A stretch of DNA of 64,000 nucleotides from Ureibacillus massiliensis 4400831 = CIP 108448 = CCUG 49529 (GTDB lineage: Bacteria; Bacillota; Bacilli; Bacillales_A; Planococcaceae): assembly GCF_000772965.1 (NCBI RefSeq), contig NZ_JPVQ01000011.1, forward strand, positions 1 to 64,000. Direction: 5' to 3'. The position numbers and the translations under genes are program-made. Shown here one piece after another: positions 32,297-42,590 of this stretch. Each line of letters opens with the position of its first letter. Position 1 is the first letter of the stretch. Under the pieces are notes generated by a model. That model did not search any database. It had not been told where the DNA came from and saw only the letters and a list, made by a program, of their open reading frames with translations.

Positions 32297-33760
32297 ATGA
32301 CATTATTTGAACGTTCATCTAAAGAACTACAAGAAGGTTTACATAACGGTGAATTTAAAATCGCTGACTTAACAAACGAAGCATTTTCTCGAATTGAAAA
32401 ACTTGATGGAGATGTACAAGCTTTCTTAGCTTTAAATAAAGAAAAGGCTGTTGAGCAAGCCGAAGAATTAGAAAAAGTCCCATTTGAACAACGCGGACCA
32501 TTATTTGGTCTACCTATTGGGGTAAAAGACAATATTGTAACAGAAGGATTAGAAACAACATGTGCTTCAAAAATTTTAAAAGGCTTTATGCCAATCTATG
32601 ATGCAACTGTAGTGAAAAAACTACGTGAAGCGGGCATGGTAACGGTTGGTAAATTAAACATGGATGAATTCGCAATGGGTTCATCAAATGAAAACTCTGC
32701 CTTTAAAACAACGAAAAATCCATGGAATTTAAATCACGTACCAGGAGGATCTTCAGGTGCTTCTGCAGCTTCTGTAGCGGCAGGTGAAGTACCATTCTCA
32801 TTAGGTTCTGATACGGGTGGTTCTATTCGCCAACCAGCTGCATATTGCGGTGTAGTCGGAATGAAACCAACATACGGTCGCGTATCACGATTCGGCTTAG
32901 TTGCTTTCGCATCGTCACTTGACCAAATCGGACCAGTAACTCGTAATGTATATGATAACGCATTGTTACTAGAAGCGATTGCTGGAGTAGACCCTAACGA
33001 TTCTACAAGTGCAGATGTACCAGTACCAAACTATGTAGCTAGCTTAAATGGCGATATTAAAGGTTTACGTATTGCAGTACCAAAAGAGTTTTTAGGTGAA
33101 GGTGTGCGAGAAGAAGTACGTCAATCCGTATTAGATGCTTTAGAAGTATTAAAAGGCTTAGGGGCAACTGTTGAAGAGGTATCACTTCCACATTCTAAAT
33201 ATGCCTTAGCTGCTTACTATATTCTTTCATCTTCAGAAGCTTCATCAAATCTTTCTCGTTTTGACGGTATCCGTTATGGTTTCCGTGCTGAAGGCGTGAA
33301 AAACCTAATGGAGCTTTATAAAGAAACTCGTGCACAAGGTTTCGGCGATGAAGTAAAACGTCGTATTATGCTTGGTACTTACTCTTTATCAGCAGGTACT
33401 TATGATGCTTACTATAAAAAAGCACAGCAAGTTCGTACATTAATCAAACAAGATTATGATAAAGTATTTGAAGATTACGATGTAATAGTTGGTCCTACAG
33501 CACCAACAGCAGCATTCAAAATTGGTCAAAATATCAATGATCCATTAACGATGTATGCAAACGATATTTTAACAATACCAATTAACTTAGCGGGTGTTCC
33601 TGCAATTTCAATTCCATGTGGTTATCACGAAGGTTTACCATTAGGATTACAAATTATCGGAAAACACTTTGACGAGGAAACAATCTATCGCACTGCGTAC
33701 GCTTATGAGCAAGCGAATGACTTCCATAAACAAACTCCTCAAATTTGGGAGGGTAAATAA
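32297..33760 (+). CDS. gatA: Asp-tRNA(Asn)/Glu-tRNA(Gln) amidotransferase subunit A
   Basis: The amidase that releases ammonia from glutamine for the GatB kinase. The 487-aa protein has the amidase-signature Ser-Ser-Lys triad: the Lys in PIGVKDNI, and the serines in [14 protein letters not shown] and [13 protein letters not shown]. An AAGGAGGG site precedes the ATG, and gatB starts 2 bases after the stop. Confidence 0.97.
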   Translation: MTLFERSSKELQEGLHNGEFKIADLTNEAFSRIEKLDGDVQAFLALNKEKAVEQAEELEKVPFEQRGPLFGLPIGVKDNIVTEGLETTCASKILKGFMPIYDATVVKKLREAGMVTVGKLNMDEFAMGSSNENSAFKTTKNPWNLNHVPGGSSGASAASVAAGEVPFSLGSDTGGSIRQPAAYCGVVGMKPTYGRVSRFGLVAFASSLDQIGPVTRNVYDNALLLEAIAGVDPNDSTSADVPVPNYVASLNGDIKGLRIAVPKEFLGEGVREEVRQSVLDALEVLKGLGATVEEVSLPHSKYALAAYYILSSSEASSNLSRFDGIRYGFRAEGVKNLMELYKETRAQGFGDEVKRRIMLGTYSLSAGTYDAYYKKAQQVRTLIKQDYDKVFEDYDVIVGPTAPTAAFKIGQNINDPLTMYANDILTIPINLAGVPAISIPCGYHEGLPLGLQIIGKHFDEETIYRTAYAYEQANDFHKQTPQIWEGK

Positions 33761-33762
33761 TT

Positions 33763-35208
33763 ATGAACTTTGAAACAGTAATTGGGTTAGAAGTACACGT
33801 AGAATTAAAAACAAACTCTAAAATATTCTCTCCAGCGCCAAATCATTTTGGTGCAGAGCCAAATACAAATACAACGGTAATCGACCTAGGCTATCCTGGG
33901 GTTTTACCGGTACTGAATAAAAATGTTGTTGATTTTGCAATGAAAGCATCTTTAGCGCTAAACATGAAAATTAATCAACATACAAAATTTGATCGTAAAA
34001 ACTATTTCTATCCAGATAATCCGAAAGCATATCAAATATCTCAATTTGATAAACCGATTGGATATGACGGATGGATTGAAATTGAAGTTCCTGGAACAGA
34101 TGGAGAGCCTGGCTACACAAAGAAAATCGGTATCACTCGTCTACACATGGAAGAGGATGCAGGAAAGCTTACACACGGTGATGGCTATTCTTTAGTAGAC
34201 TTTAATCGTCAAGGTACGCCTTTAGTAGAAATCGTTTCTGAGCCAGATATCCGCACACCAGCAGAAGCTTATGCTTATCTTGAAAAATTAAAATCAATTA
34301 TTCAATACACTGGTGTCTCTGACGTGAAAATGGAAGAAGGATCACTTCGTTGTGACGCGAACATTTCCATTCGTCCTTATGGTCAAGAAGAATTCGGAAC
34401 AAAAACTGAATTGAAAAACTTAAACTCATTCAACTTTGTTCGTAAAGGTCTTGAGTATGAGGAAAAACGTCAAGCTGAAGTATTACTTTCAGGTGGAGAA
34501 ATTAAACAAGAAACTCGTCGTTTTGATGAGAAAACAGGTAAAACAATCCTAATGCGCGTTAAGGAAGGAACAGATGATTACCGTTACTTCCCAGAACCAG
34601 ACTTAGTTGATATCGTAATCGATGATGCATGGTTAGAACGTATTCGCGAGTCAATCCCTGAACTTCCAGACGCACGTAAAAAACGTTATGTTGAAGAACT
34701 TGGTTTAACAGATTACGACGCAAGCGTACTTGTTGTAAACAAACCAATTTCTGATTTCTTCGATGAAATGGTTTTAGCAGGTGCAGATGCAAAACTTTCT
34801 GCTAACTGGTTAATGGGTGACGTATCAGCATACTTAAATGCAGAGCAAATTGAAATTACGGATACAAAACTGACACCAGAAAACTTAGCAGGCATGGTAA
34901 AATTAATTTCTGATGGAACAATCTCTTCTAAGATTGCAAAGAAAGTATTCACTGAGCTTGTGAAAAATGGTGGAGATGCTAATGAAATCGTGAAAGCGAA
35001 AGGTTTAGTTCAAATCTCTGATCCATCTGTATTAGTACCAATCATTACTAACATCTTAGATAACAATCCACAATCCATCGAAGACTTCAAAAATGGTAAA
35101 GACCGTGCAATTGGCTTCTTAGTTGGACAAATCATGAAAGAAACAAAAGGACAAGCAAACCCACCAATGGTTAACAAAATCTTGCTTGAAGAAATTAATA
35201 AACGATAA
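33763..35208 (+). CDS. gatB: Asp-tRNA(Asn)/Glu-tRNA(Gln) amidotransferase subunit B
   Basis: Phosphorylates the mischarged aminoacyl-tRNA and transfers ammonia. The 481-aa protein starts with [13 protein letters not shown], contains [19 protein letters not shown] and [13 protein letters not shown], and ends in a tRNA-binding YqeY-like domain. It is the last gene of gatCAB and is followed by a strong terminator. Confidence 0.97.
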   Translation: MNFETVIGLEVHVELKTNSKIFSPAPNHFGAEPNTNTTVIDLGYPGVLPVLNKNVVDFAMKASLALNMKINQHTKFDRKNYFYPDNPKAYQISQFDKPIGYDGWIEIEVPGTDGEPGYTKKIGITRLHMEEDAGKLTHGDGYSLVDFNRQGTPLVEIVSEPDIRTPAEAYAYLEKLKSIIQYTGVSDVKMEEGSLRCDANISIRPYGQEEFGTKTELKNLNSFNFVRKGLEYEEKRQAEVLLSGGEIKQETRRFDEKTGKTILMRVKEGTDDYRYFPEPDLVDIVIDDAWLERIRESIPELPDARKKRYVEELGLTDYDASVLVVNKPISDFFDEMVLAGADAKLSANWLMGDVSAYLNAEQIEITDTKLTPENLAGMVKLISDGTISSKIAKKVFTELVKNGGDANEIVKAKGLVQISDPSVLVPIITNILDNNPQSIEDFKNGKDRAIGFLVGQIMKETKGQANPPMVNKILLEEINKR

Positions 35209-35221
35209 TTGATTTTATATG

Positions 35222-35268
35222 AAACGCTCCTTGTAAGCATTTTTGCTTGCGAGGGGCGTTTTTTTTTA
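35222..35268 (+). terminator. Terminator of gatCAB
   Basis: AACGCTCCTTGTAAGC pairs with GCTTGCGAGGGGCGTT, followed by a run of eight or more T. Confidence 0.88.
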
Positions 35269-35315
35269 TTATAAAGCCTCTTTAAATTAAATGGAGCGAT
35301 TGATTATATGGTAGG

Positions 35316-35703
35316 AATAGACAACTTCGTAATTAATAGCCAAAGCGCAGAGGATAATAGACAAACAGAGCTCGATAATAGACAAACATGGCTGGATAAT
35401 AGCCAAAGCGGATAGGATAATAGACAACGCGAAAATAATAGCCAAAGCGCAGAGGATAATAGACAAACATTGATGGATAATAGACAAAGGGGATAAGATA
35501 ATAGCCAAAGCGGATAGGATAATAGACAACGCGAAAATAATAGCCAAAGCGGATAGGATAATAGCCAAAAAGAGTTCGATAATAGACAAACATGGCTGGA
35601 TAATAGAGAAAGCCTTTAGGATAATAGACAACCCGAAAATAATAGACATTCGAATCCAGATAATAGACAATTCTCACAAAATAATAGACATCACCAAATT
35701 CAT
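35316..35703. repeat. Nineteen-unit 21-bp array, 'ATAATAGACAAA' type
   Basis: AATAG starts at 35316, 35335, 35356, 35377, 35398, 35419, 35437, 35458, 35479, 35500, 35521, 35539, 35560, 35581, 35602, 35623, 35641, 35662 and 35683. Fourteen steps are 21 bases, three are 18 and one is 19. The fullest unit is GGATAATAGACAAAC plus six variable bases; a GCCAAAG version alternates with GACAAAC. A two-unit block carrying GACAACGCGAAAATAATAG occurs twice, which suggests local duplication. The array fills the gap between the gatB terminator and the next gene. The minus strand is open in more than one frame as heptad repeats, but no ribosome binding site is present. Confidence 0.93.
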
Positions 35704-35830
35704 ATACAATCTAATGAGAAACAGAAAATATCTCCATACTAATGAAAAGCATCCTAACCCAAATCAAAAAAATTGTAATTCAATTTGTAAATCGGCAAAA
35801 TGGAATTAATAATAAGGGAGGTATTTTCTT

Positions 35831-36394
35831 ATGAAAACTGAACAACAATATTTTGAAGAATCAATGTCAATGGCTGATTACATGGATCAAATGTCTACAA
35901 ATCTTAAAGAGCCTAGCTTTGAAGTTTATAAACATTTTAACGTGAACCCAGAGGACGAGGTGTTCAATCTATTGAAAGAAAAGAAGCCACACATTTTAGC
36001 AATAACAGAAGACTGGTGTGGAGACGCAATGCTAAATAATGCAGTGATTCGTAAAATCGCAGAGGAGGCAGAAGTTGAAATTCGTTGTGCATTTCGTGAC
36101 GCGGATACAGATTTGATCGATCGCTATTTAACAAATGGTGGAAGAGCAATTCCCATCTATTTATTCTTAAATGAACAGGGTGAAGTGATTGGGAAATGGG
36201 GGCCACGTGCACCAGAATTACAACAATTGGTAACAGATATGAGGGCGGAGCTTCCTGAGAAGGATGATCCTCAATTTGCTGAAAAACAAAAAGAACTGTA
36301 TACTACATTGCAGAAGAAATTTGTAGATGATCCACAGTGCGCAAAATGGGTCTATGAGGATATGAAAGCTATTATAACGAAAGCGTTGTCATAA
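35831..36394 (+). CDS. Thioredoxin-family protein with a single-Cys active site
   Basis: A 187-aa cytoplasmic protein of the thioredoxin_9 type. The active-site position reads ITEDWCGDAMLNN, so the usual CxxC is WCGD with one cysteine; this is typical of the group and argues against ordinary disulfide exchange. NGGRAIPIYLFL supplies the cis-proline region. An AAGGGAGG site precedes the ATG. The substrate is unknown. Confidence 0.8.
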   Translation: MKTEQQYFEESMSMADYMDQMSTNLKEPSFEVYKHFNVNPEDEVFNLLKEKKPHILAITEDWCGDAMLNNAVIRKIAEEAEVEIRCAFRDADTDLIDRYLTNGGRAIPIYLFLNEQGEVIGKWGPRAPELQQLVTDMRAELPEKDDPQFAEKQKELYTTLQKKFVDDPQCAKWVYEDMKAIITKALS

Positions 36395-36463
36395 TCATAC
36401 TATATAAGGGAATGGTCATGAACATCAATATCGTTAAATGTATGTAGAGTAGGATGGCGATAT

Positions 36464-37378
36464 ATGAAGAGAGCAAGAATCATTTATAATCCAACATCAG
36501 GTAGAGAGATATTTAAAAAGCATCTTCCCGAAGCCCTAGAAAAACTCGAACTTGCTGGATATGAAACATCTTGTCATGCAACAACTGGAGAGGGAGATGC
36601 GACAATCGCCGCAGCCCATGCAGTTGAAAGAGGGTTTGACATTATTGTCGCGGTTGGTGGAGACGGTACCTTAAATGAGGTTGTAGCTGGGATAAGTCCC
36701 TATGAAAAACGCCCCAAACTAGGGTTAGTGCCAACTGGAACAACGAATGATTTTGCACGTGCAGTCCATATTCCAAGAAAAATTGACGAAGCTATCGACA
36801 TTATAGTTAAGGGAGATACGATACCGGTAGATGTAGGTTTAGTAAATGATGACCGCTATTTTATTAATATTGCAGCAGGTGGACGTATAACAGAATTAAC
36901 TTACGAAGTCCCAAGTAAGATGAAAACGATGCTTGGCCAACTTGCTTATTATATAAAAGGTATTGAAATGCTTCCTTCTATAAAAGCAACCGATATGCGA
37001 ATTGAATATGACGGTGAAGTATTTGAAGGAGAAGCAATGTTATTCTTTTGTGCATTAACAAATTCTGTTGGTGGTTTCGAGAAAATTGCTCCTGATGCAA
37101 GTATAAACGATGGCCTATTCACTATGATGATTCTAAAAAAATGTAATATCGGAGATTTTATTCGATTGGCATCTTTAGCGTTGCGTGGAGAACATTTAAA
37201 TGATCCGAATGTCATTTACAAAAAAGCAAGCAAAGTAAAAGTTACATCTAATGAAGAAGTACACCTTAACTTAGATGGAGAATATGGTGGGGACGCCCCA
37301 GCTTCACTTGTCAATTTAAAGCGACATATTGAAATATTCGTACCGATTGATGATATACGTGAATTGGACCGAGTGTAA
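36464..37378 (+). CDS. dgkB: Diacylglycerol kinase DgkB (YerQ)
   Basis: A soluble lipid kinase that returns diacylglycerol, a by-product of lipoteichoic acid synthesis, to phosphatidic acid. The 304-aa protein has RIIYNPTSG at the start, VGGDGTLNEVVAGI (nucleotide binding) and LVPTGTTNDFARA. It ends before a bidirectional terminator. The gat-dgkB-rlmD order resembles B. subtilis. Confidence 0.93.
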   Translation: MKRARIIYNPTSGREIFKKHLPEALEKLELAGYETSCHATTGEGDATIAAAHAVERGFDIIVAVGGDGTLNEVVAGISPYEKRPKLGLVPTGTTNDFARAVHIPRKIDEAIDIIVKGDTIPVDVGLVNDDRYFINIAAGGRITELTYEVPSKMKTMLGQLAYYIKGIEMLPSIKATDMRIEYDGEVFEGEAMLFFCALTNSVGGFEKIAPDASINDGLFTMMILKKCNIGDFIRLASLALRGEHLNDPNVIYKKASKVKVTSNEEVHLNLDGEYGGDAPASLVNLKRHIEIFVPIDDIRELDRV

Positions 37379-37406
37379 TATATATTCAGTCTTGAAAAAA
37401 TTAGAG

Positions 37407-37452
37407 AAACCTGTAAAGATGAGTAAGAAGCTCCTCTTTACAGGTTTTATTT
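37407..37452. terminator. Bidirectional terminator between dgkB and a lipoprotein gene
   Basis: AAACCTGTAAAGATGAG pairs with CTCCTCTTTACAGGTTTT. T-rich sequence follows on the plus side, and the flank is also T-rich on the minus side. Two convergent genes end here. Confidence 0.8.
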
Positions 37453-37457
37453 TCCAC

Positions 37458-38075
37458 TTATCGGTATAATTCAGAATCAAAAATCCACATATACGAGCCA
37501 TCGCTCCATGTAGTATCTGATTTTTGTAATAAACGAAATTCCTTACTTTTTGAAGGTGAGATAGCCCAGTCGGTTCCACCCACACCATTTACTAATATAA
37601 TTGCTTGGTCTAACTCCCCATTAATTTCTCCTGGATATGATAGAAGCCATTCACCTCTTACAATTCCAGCTTCCCAAAGCTCGTAGCTCATACGGTATGT
37701 CCCATCCTCAAATAATTCGATACTTCCTGCGTCAGCACCAGATGAGAATTCATGTGTTACATATTCCCCTGATTGTGGATCATAAAGATTAGTAGCAGAG
37801 CTAGGTATCCAAATATACCAAGTCCCATAAAAGTCTTTATTTTCAATCAGGTCTTCCTTTGGTACATAATTACTTTCTTCATAAGTATAAGTTTCAGATA
37901 TCATTTCTTTATTTGATGACTTCTCTATATGTTCATCATTATTCGAATTCGACATTTCTTTTTCAATAGAGTGGGGTGTTGGATAAATAGAAGTAAGATA
38001 GTTACACCCTGTTAAAAATAATGAACAGAAAACGAAAACCAATAAAGAAACTGGTTTAAATAGATGTTTTAGCAC
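37458..38075 (-). CDS. Hypothetical lipoprotein
   Basis: A 205-aa lipoprotein from a GTG start that follows a strong AGGGGGG site; a longer frame upstream starts without support. The signal peptide (LKHLFKPVSLLVFVFCSLFLTGC) ends in the lipobox LTGC. A Ser/Asn/Glu-rich linker leads to a Trp-rich beta domain (WYIWIPS, GEWLLSYPGE, SYMWIFDS), which resembles lipocalin-like folds. The family is not recognised. Confidence 0.75.
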   Translation of the reverse strand: MLKHLFKPVSLLVFVFCSLFLTGCNYLTSIYPTPHSIEKEMSNSNNDEHIEKSSNKEMISETYTYEESNYVPKEDLIENKDFYGTWYIWIPSSATNLYDPQSGEYVTHEFSSGADAGSIELFEDGTYRMSYELWEAGIVRGEWLLSYPGEINGELDQAIILVNGVGGTDWAISPSKSKEFRLLQKSDTTWSDGSYMWIFDSELYR

Positions 38076-38522
38076 AGTTACCCCCCTAAAAAATTTTGCA
38101 AAATGAATATTTATACGATCTATACACAAAAAGGTATATATTACAGTTATTTACAAATCGTTTATACTTATTTTAATACGAATCAAACCTATTGTTCAAT
38201 ATAAATTTAGAACAACTCCTATTTTCTTACTTTTTACCCAATGAAATGGATCCCCTTTGCATGAGATTTAACCTAGAGTTAATAATTCATAATTTACTAA
38301 AGCGTGTGAATATGGGAATTTGATAACGTTCCTTTCATATAAATAGATGTATTAGTAACCTCCCAAAATTTTAAGTAGTTATATTGTTATAATCTTTCAC
38401 ACATTTAAACCTAGGGATTAGAATTCTCCCAAAATACAACTAAAAAATAATAATTTTGGTAATACTAGCGTAATAATGAAAATTTATTACCTCAAAGAAA
38501 CACAGTATTGGAGAGAGATATA
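38076..38522. other. Non-coding gap, no gene seen
   Basis: About 450 AT-rich bases lie between divergent genes. No ORF with a ribosome binding site, RNA gene or repeat is visible. Promoters for both flanking genes must lie here, but none stands out. Confidence 0.5.
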
Positions 38523-40514
38523 ATGCAGGATTTACAAGCTCCTACAAAAAAATTCCGACCTGAAATTGAAGGGATTCGAGTAGTTGCTTCATTACTTGTT
38601 GCTGTTTACCATATTTGGCTCGGCAGAGTGTCTGGTGGGGTAGATGTATTCTTTATCGTCTCAGGATTTCTTATTACGACTTCTTTATTATCAAGAATGG
38701 AAAAGGTCGGACGGATACATCTTGTGGAGAATTATTTAGGACTTATAAAACGGTTAATTCCACTTGCCTTTACAGTTTTGTTGTTTACGACAATCCTATC
38801 AATTTTCATCATGCCACAAGTGCAGTGGAGTCAAATTATTTCAGAAGTGATTGCATCCGCTTTTTACTATGAAAATTGGCAATTGGCATTTAATTCAGTC
38901 GACTATCTTGCTCAAGATAATGAAGCAAGTCCACTTCAGCATTTTTGGGCGCTTTCAATACAAGGACAGTTTTATTTAACTTGGCCATTTGTCATCTTAT
39001 TTGCATTTTTATTAGCGAGGAAATTGCTAAAGCTTCCACCTAGAAAAACATTACTGAGCATTTTAATCTTTTTATTTGTCATATCAATTAGTTATTCAGT
39101 TTATAAAACAAATGTAAATCAACCATGGGCATACTTTGATACATTTGCCCGAGTTTGGGAATTTAGTTTAGGTGGGATAGTTGCACTACTTATCCCATAT
39201 GTGAAGCTAAAAAGGATGGTCAGTTCACTTCTAGGTTGGTTGGGCCTTATTATCATTTGTTTAACAGGGATACTACTTCCTGTGTCTACTGTATTTCCTG
39301 GATATGCAGCATTGCTTCCAACAATAGGGGTTATTTTAGTAATACTCTCAGGTGAGAATAGCAATCGCTTTGGAGTTGAGAAGCTATTAGGGTCAAAGCC
39401 TTTTTTATGGATGGGTAGCCTTTCGTACGGGTTTTATTTATGGCATTGGCCCCTTCTAATATTCTATTTAACTTACTTCAAAACGGAAGAAGTATCATTG
39501 ATAGGCGGTCTAGGTATTTTATTCCTAACCTTTGGACTTTCACTCATCACGACAAAAGGACTTGAAGCACCTGTACGAAAGCTAAATGTTAAACAGTCGA
39601 AATTGAAAATCGTGGCCGCTGCTTTCACATTTATAGTACCTGTGATCATTGCAAATATATGGTGGGGAACACAATTACCTGAAAAGGATGCACAAGGACA
39701 AGTAGTATATTCGAAGGAAAAATACCCTGGAGCAAGAGTAATTTATGAGGAAGATGTACCGCCAACAGATGTAGAACCAATCCCGACGATGCTTGAAATA
39801 AAAGATGATTTGCCTTACTTTTATTCGGAAGAGGGCTGTGTAACAAGACAAGGGGATAGATTGCCAGTCTGTTCTTATGGAGAAACTGAAAATCCTAAAT
39901 ATACATTGGCATTAGTTGGGGGCTCCCATTCTGGGCATTGGTTTCCTGCACTTAATGAATTTGCAAAAGAGCTCGGTATAAGATTAGATGTATATAATCA
40001 TGATGGATGCCGTTTTACGGACGATGATTTTGGCGGCGTCATTACTGAAGAATGTTTAGATTGGAATGAATTACTAATCAATAAATTAATAGAAGCTCCA
40101 CCTGATTTAGTATTCACAACGGCAAATGTAAATAAAGGAGATACCATCCCTATTGGTTATTTAAATCAGTTTCGAAAGCTTGAAGGGATTACGAAGATTT
40201 TAGCGGTTAGGGATAACCCACGAATGGCTGAAGATATCCCATTATGCTTGGAACGAGAAGAAGACCCAATGAATTGTACAAAACCTCGAGAAGATGCATT
40301 ATCTGAAATTCCACCATGGGAAAATACAGAGGGGATCCCAAGTAATGTTCAGTTTGTTGATTTATCCGATTATTTTTGTGACGAAACAACTTGCCATGTA
40401 ATTATCGGTAATGTTATCGTCTATCGTGACGCTCACCATTTAACATCGGCGTACGTTAGAACACTTGCGCCAGTATTAAAAGAATATGTACAAAAAGCAT
40501 TGGAAGAGGAATAG
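38523..40514 (+). CDS. OatA-like peptidoglycan/polysaccharide O-acyltransferase
   Basis: A 663-aa membrane enzyme. The first roughly 390 residues are an acyltransferase-3 domain with about ten membrane helices (FRPEIEGIRVVASLLVAVYH, GGVDVFFIVSGFLIT, LWHWP). The outer C-terminal part is an SGNH esterase-type domain with VGGSHSGHW and the Asp-His pair in YRDAHHLTSAY. This layout acetylates cell-wall sugars, as in OatA, which protects against lysozyme. ATG 38523 follows GGAGAGAG; a TTG 15 bases upstream is less likely. Confidence 0.88.
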   Translation: MQDLQAPTKKFRPEIEGIRVVASLLVAVYHIWLGRVSGGVDVFFIVSGFLITTSLLSRMEKVGRIHLVENYLGLIKRLIPLAFTVLLFTTILSIFIMPQVQWSQIISEVIASAFYYENWQLAFNSVDYLAQDNEASPLQHFWALSIQGQFYLTWPFVILFAFLLARKLLKLPPRKTLLSILIFLFVISISYSVYKTNVNQPWAYFDTFARVWEFSLGGIVALLIPYVKLKRMVSSLLGWLGLIIICLTGILLPVSTVFPGYAALLPTIGVILVILSGENSNRFGVEKLLGSKPFLWMGSLSYGFYLWHWPLLIFYLTYFKTEEVSLIGGLGILFLTFGLSLITTKGLEAPVRKLNVKQSKLKIVAAAFTFIVPVIIANIWWGTQLPEKDAQGQVVYSKEKYPGARVIYEEDVPPTDVEPIPTMLEIKDDLPYFYSEEGCVTRQGDRLPVCSYGETENPKYTLALVGGSHSGHWFPALNEFAKELGIRLDVYNHDGCRFTDDDFGGVITEECLDWNELLINKLIEAPPDLVFTTANVNKGDTIPIGYLNQFRKLEGITKILAVRDNPRMAEDIPLCLEREEDPMNCTKPREDALSEIPPWENTEGIPSNVQFVDLSDYFCDETTCHVIIGNVIVYRDAHHLTSAYVRTLAPVLKEYVQKALEEE

Positions 40515-40779
40515 AGAGGCTGGGACATAAGTGGATTTTTTAAAGAATTCGCTTAAACCAGTAATAAAAAAATGTTATGTTTAAAAATTGATTGGAGTGT
40601 AGGGGCGACTCCTGCGGGAACAGCCCGTGATTCGAGACCCCGCAGGAGCAAAGCGACGAGGAGGCTCGAGCCGGGCCCGCGGAAAGCGTCCCCGTAACGG
40701 AAATCAATTTTCTTTATATCAAAAAAGCATCATTTTTCTATCAGGAAAAATGATGCTTTTTTGTTTTGTCCCAACCTCT
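40515..40779. repeat. Nested palindromic repeat element, about 265 bp
   Basis: Outer arms AGAGGCTGGGACA (40515) and TGTCCCAACCTCT (40767) match at 12 of 13 positions. Inside are AAAATTGATT (40584) and AATCAATTTT (40702), and in the centre CTCCTGCGGG (40610) with CCCGCAGGAG (40639). The GC-rich centre, with GACGAGGAGGCTCGAGCC, contrasts sharply with its surroundings. I recall closely related GC-rich repeats scattered in many Bacillaceae genomes. It codes for nothing. Confidence 0.8.
40721..40763 (+). terminator. Terminator of the acyltransferase gene, inside the repeat element
   Basis: AAAAAAGCATCATTTTTC pairs with GAAAAATGATGCTTTTTT around a seven-base loop. It is symmetric and could work in both directions. 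Confidence 0.85.
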
Positions 40780-40875
40780 TTTTAAATTGACTAGAAGCGA
40801 GATTCTATACAGCATATAATGGCGGAATTTTTATTAACCATGCTACAATAGAAGAACTGAAATGGAGGACGGATT

Positions 40876-42267
40876 ATGGCTACACCTGTTAAAAAAAATG
40901 ATCGAAGAATCGTTTATATAGAAGATTTAACTCATGATGGAAACGGCGTTGCGAAAATAGAAGGTTACCCGCTATTTATCCAAGGAGCGCTTCCTCAGGA
41001 AACGGCAGAAATTCATGTGCTAAAAACATTGAAGAATTATGGCTTTGCAAAGATTGTGGAAATTCTTGAGCCGTCACCTGATCGTGTAAAGGCACCTTGT
41101 ATTTACTTTGGAAAATGTGGTGGTTGTCAGCTTCAGCACCTTTCTTACGAAGGACAGTTAAAGTGGAAAGAAAACATGGTCAAGAATGTCATGAAGCGAA
41201 TTGGTAAGATCGATGCTCCAGTACTGCCTGTAAAGGGAATGAAGGACCCTTGGAATTACCGAAATAAATCTCAAATTCCTTTTGGCATGACAGAAACAGG
41301 ACCAATCGCAGGTTTTTATAAATCGAAAACTCACGATATTGTCGATATGGAACGCTGCATTATACAAGTAGGCGAAGCAGACGCTATCATGGCAAATCTC
41401 AAAAAGGAATTATCGGAAATTGGTATACAACCATATAATGAACAATCTCATAGTGGCATGCTTCGCCATGTTGTTGTTCGAAAAGGACGTGCTACTGGGG
41501 AAGTAATGGTTGTGCTAGTAACGAATAAACATAAATTTCCACAGAAGGAAGCGGCAATTGAAGTGATTCGTAAACTAGTACCAAATGTGACTTCCATCGT
41601 GCAAAACGTAAATATTGAAAAAACAAATGTAATCCTCGGAAATGAAACGTATACATTGTGGGGGGAAGACACGATTGAAGATACAATCGGTGGAGTTCGC
41701 TTTGAAATTTCAGCTCGCTCCTTCTATCAGGTAAACCCAGTTCAAACAGAGGTACTGTACAAGCAAGCATTGGATTATGCACAGTTAACTGGTGATGAAA
41801 CAGTGATTGATGCGTATTGTGGAATCGGAACGATCTCTTTATTCCTCGCACAAAAAGCGAAGCAAGTAATGGGCGTTGAAATCGTGGAGCAGGCCATTGA
41901 GGATGCAAAACGTAATGCGGATTTGAATGGATTTACAAACACATATTTTGAAGCAGGTCCAGCAGAGGAAGTCATCCCGCGTTGGTATGCTGATGGTAAA
42001 GAGGCAGATGTACTTGTTGTCGATCCACCACGCAAAGGCTGTGATGAAGCATTACTTACAACGATTATTGAACAGAAACCAAAGCGAGTGGTGTATGTAT
42101 CATGTAACCCAGCAACCTTAGCGCGGGATTTACGAATATTAGAAGATGGCGGGTATAAGACAGTGGAGATTCAGCCAGTGGACATGTTCCCGCAGACGAC
42201 GCATGTGGAGTGCGTTGCCTTGATGTCAAGGGTAAAAGGGATGACCAACAAAAATTGCCTGAAGTAA
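40876..42267 (+). CDS. rlmD: 23S rRNA (uracil-C5)-methyltransferase, RlmCD/RlmD type
   Basis: A SAM-dependent enzyme that makes m5U in 23S rRNA; in B. subtilis the homologue modifies two sites, U747 and U1939. The 463-aa protein has an N-terminal TRAM domain (IEDLTHDGNGVAKIEGYPLF), an iron-sulfur-type cysteine set (CIYFGKCGGCQLQH), the SAM motif DAYCGIGTISLFLA, DPPRKGCD with the catalytic Cys, and VYVSCNPATLARD. An AATGGAGG site precedes the ATG. Confidence 0.95.
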   Translation: MATPVKKNDRRIVYIEDLTHDGNGVAKIEGYPLFIQGALPQETAEIHVLKTLKNYGFAKIVEILEPSPDRVKAPCIYFGKCGGCQLQHLSYEGQLKWKENMVKNVMKRIGKIDAPVLPVKGMKDPWNYRNKSQIPFGMTETGPIAGFYKSKTHDIVDMERCIIQVGEADAIMANLKKELSEIGIQPYNEQSHSGMLRHVVVRKGRATGEVMVVLVTNKHKFPQKEAAIEVIRKLVPNVTSIVQNVNIEKTNVILGNETYTLWGEDTIEDTIGGVRFEISARSFYQVNPVQTEVLYKQALDYAQLTGDETVIDAYCGIGTISLFLAQKAKQVMGVEIVEQAIEDAKRNADLNGFTNTYFEAGPAEEVIPRWYADGKEADVLVVDPPRKGCDEALLTTIIEQKPKRVVYVSCNPATLARDLRILEDGGYKTVEIQPVDMFPQTTHVECVALMSRVKGMTNKNCLK

Positions 42268-42590
42268 AGACTTTTCGGAAGTCTGAGCGTAAGCGCCGCA
42301 GGAGGAGGCTTGCTTTGAACGTGAGAATCGAACTATCACTCTAAGAAAACTTATCTACACTTTTCTTCGGAGGGTTTGAGTAGCCGATTGGGATGTTTTT
42401 GCGTTAGGATTGAGTTAGTGATTTGGATAACATCGAGCTCGGGCTGTGATTTAGATGTCTGAGCAGAAAATAGAGAAATATAGCAATTAGACAAGGTTGT
42501 CTATAGGCATTAACAGGGCATTTCTCGCTTTGTGTCGTGTTAAAAAATGCCTGCTGGTAGTAATCTGGCAGAGAAAAGGAGGTCATCCAT
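42268..42590. other. Non-coding gap with a short repeat scrap
   Basis: No credible gene. TGAGCGTAAGCGCCGCAGGA and GGAGGCTTGC near 42283-42313 resemble the GC-rich core of the repeat at 40.6 kb and may be its worn remnant. The remainder is the leader of the next gene, which has an AAAAGGAGG site. Confidence 0.35.

Noticed and set aside
35287-35677. Two overlapping minus-strand ORFs of heptad repeats (LSIIxxx and VYYPxxF types)
   Set aside because: They are the 21-bp array read in two frames. Neither has a ribosome binding site, one step of the array is 19 bases, and the sequences do not look like folded protein.
35316-35703. Plasmid-type iterons or a replication origin
   Set aside because: The unit length would fit, but there is no Rep gene, AT-rich melting region or DnaA box cluster, and the flanking genes are chromosomal housekeeping genes.
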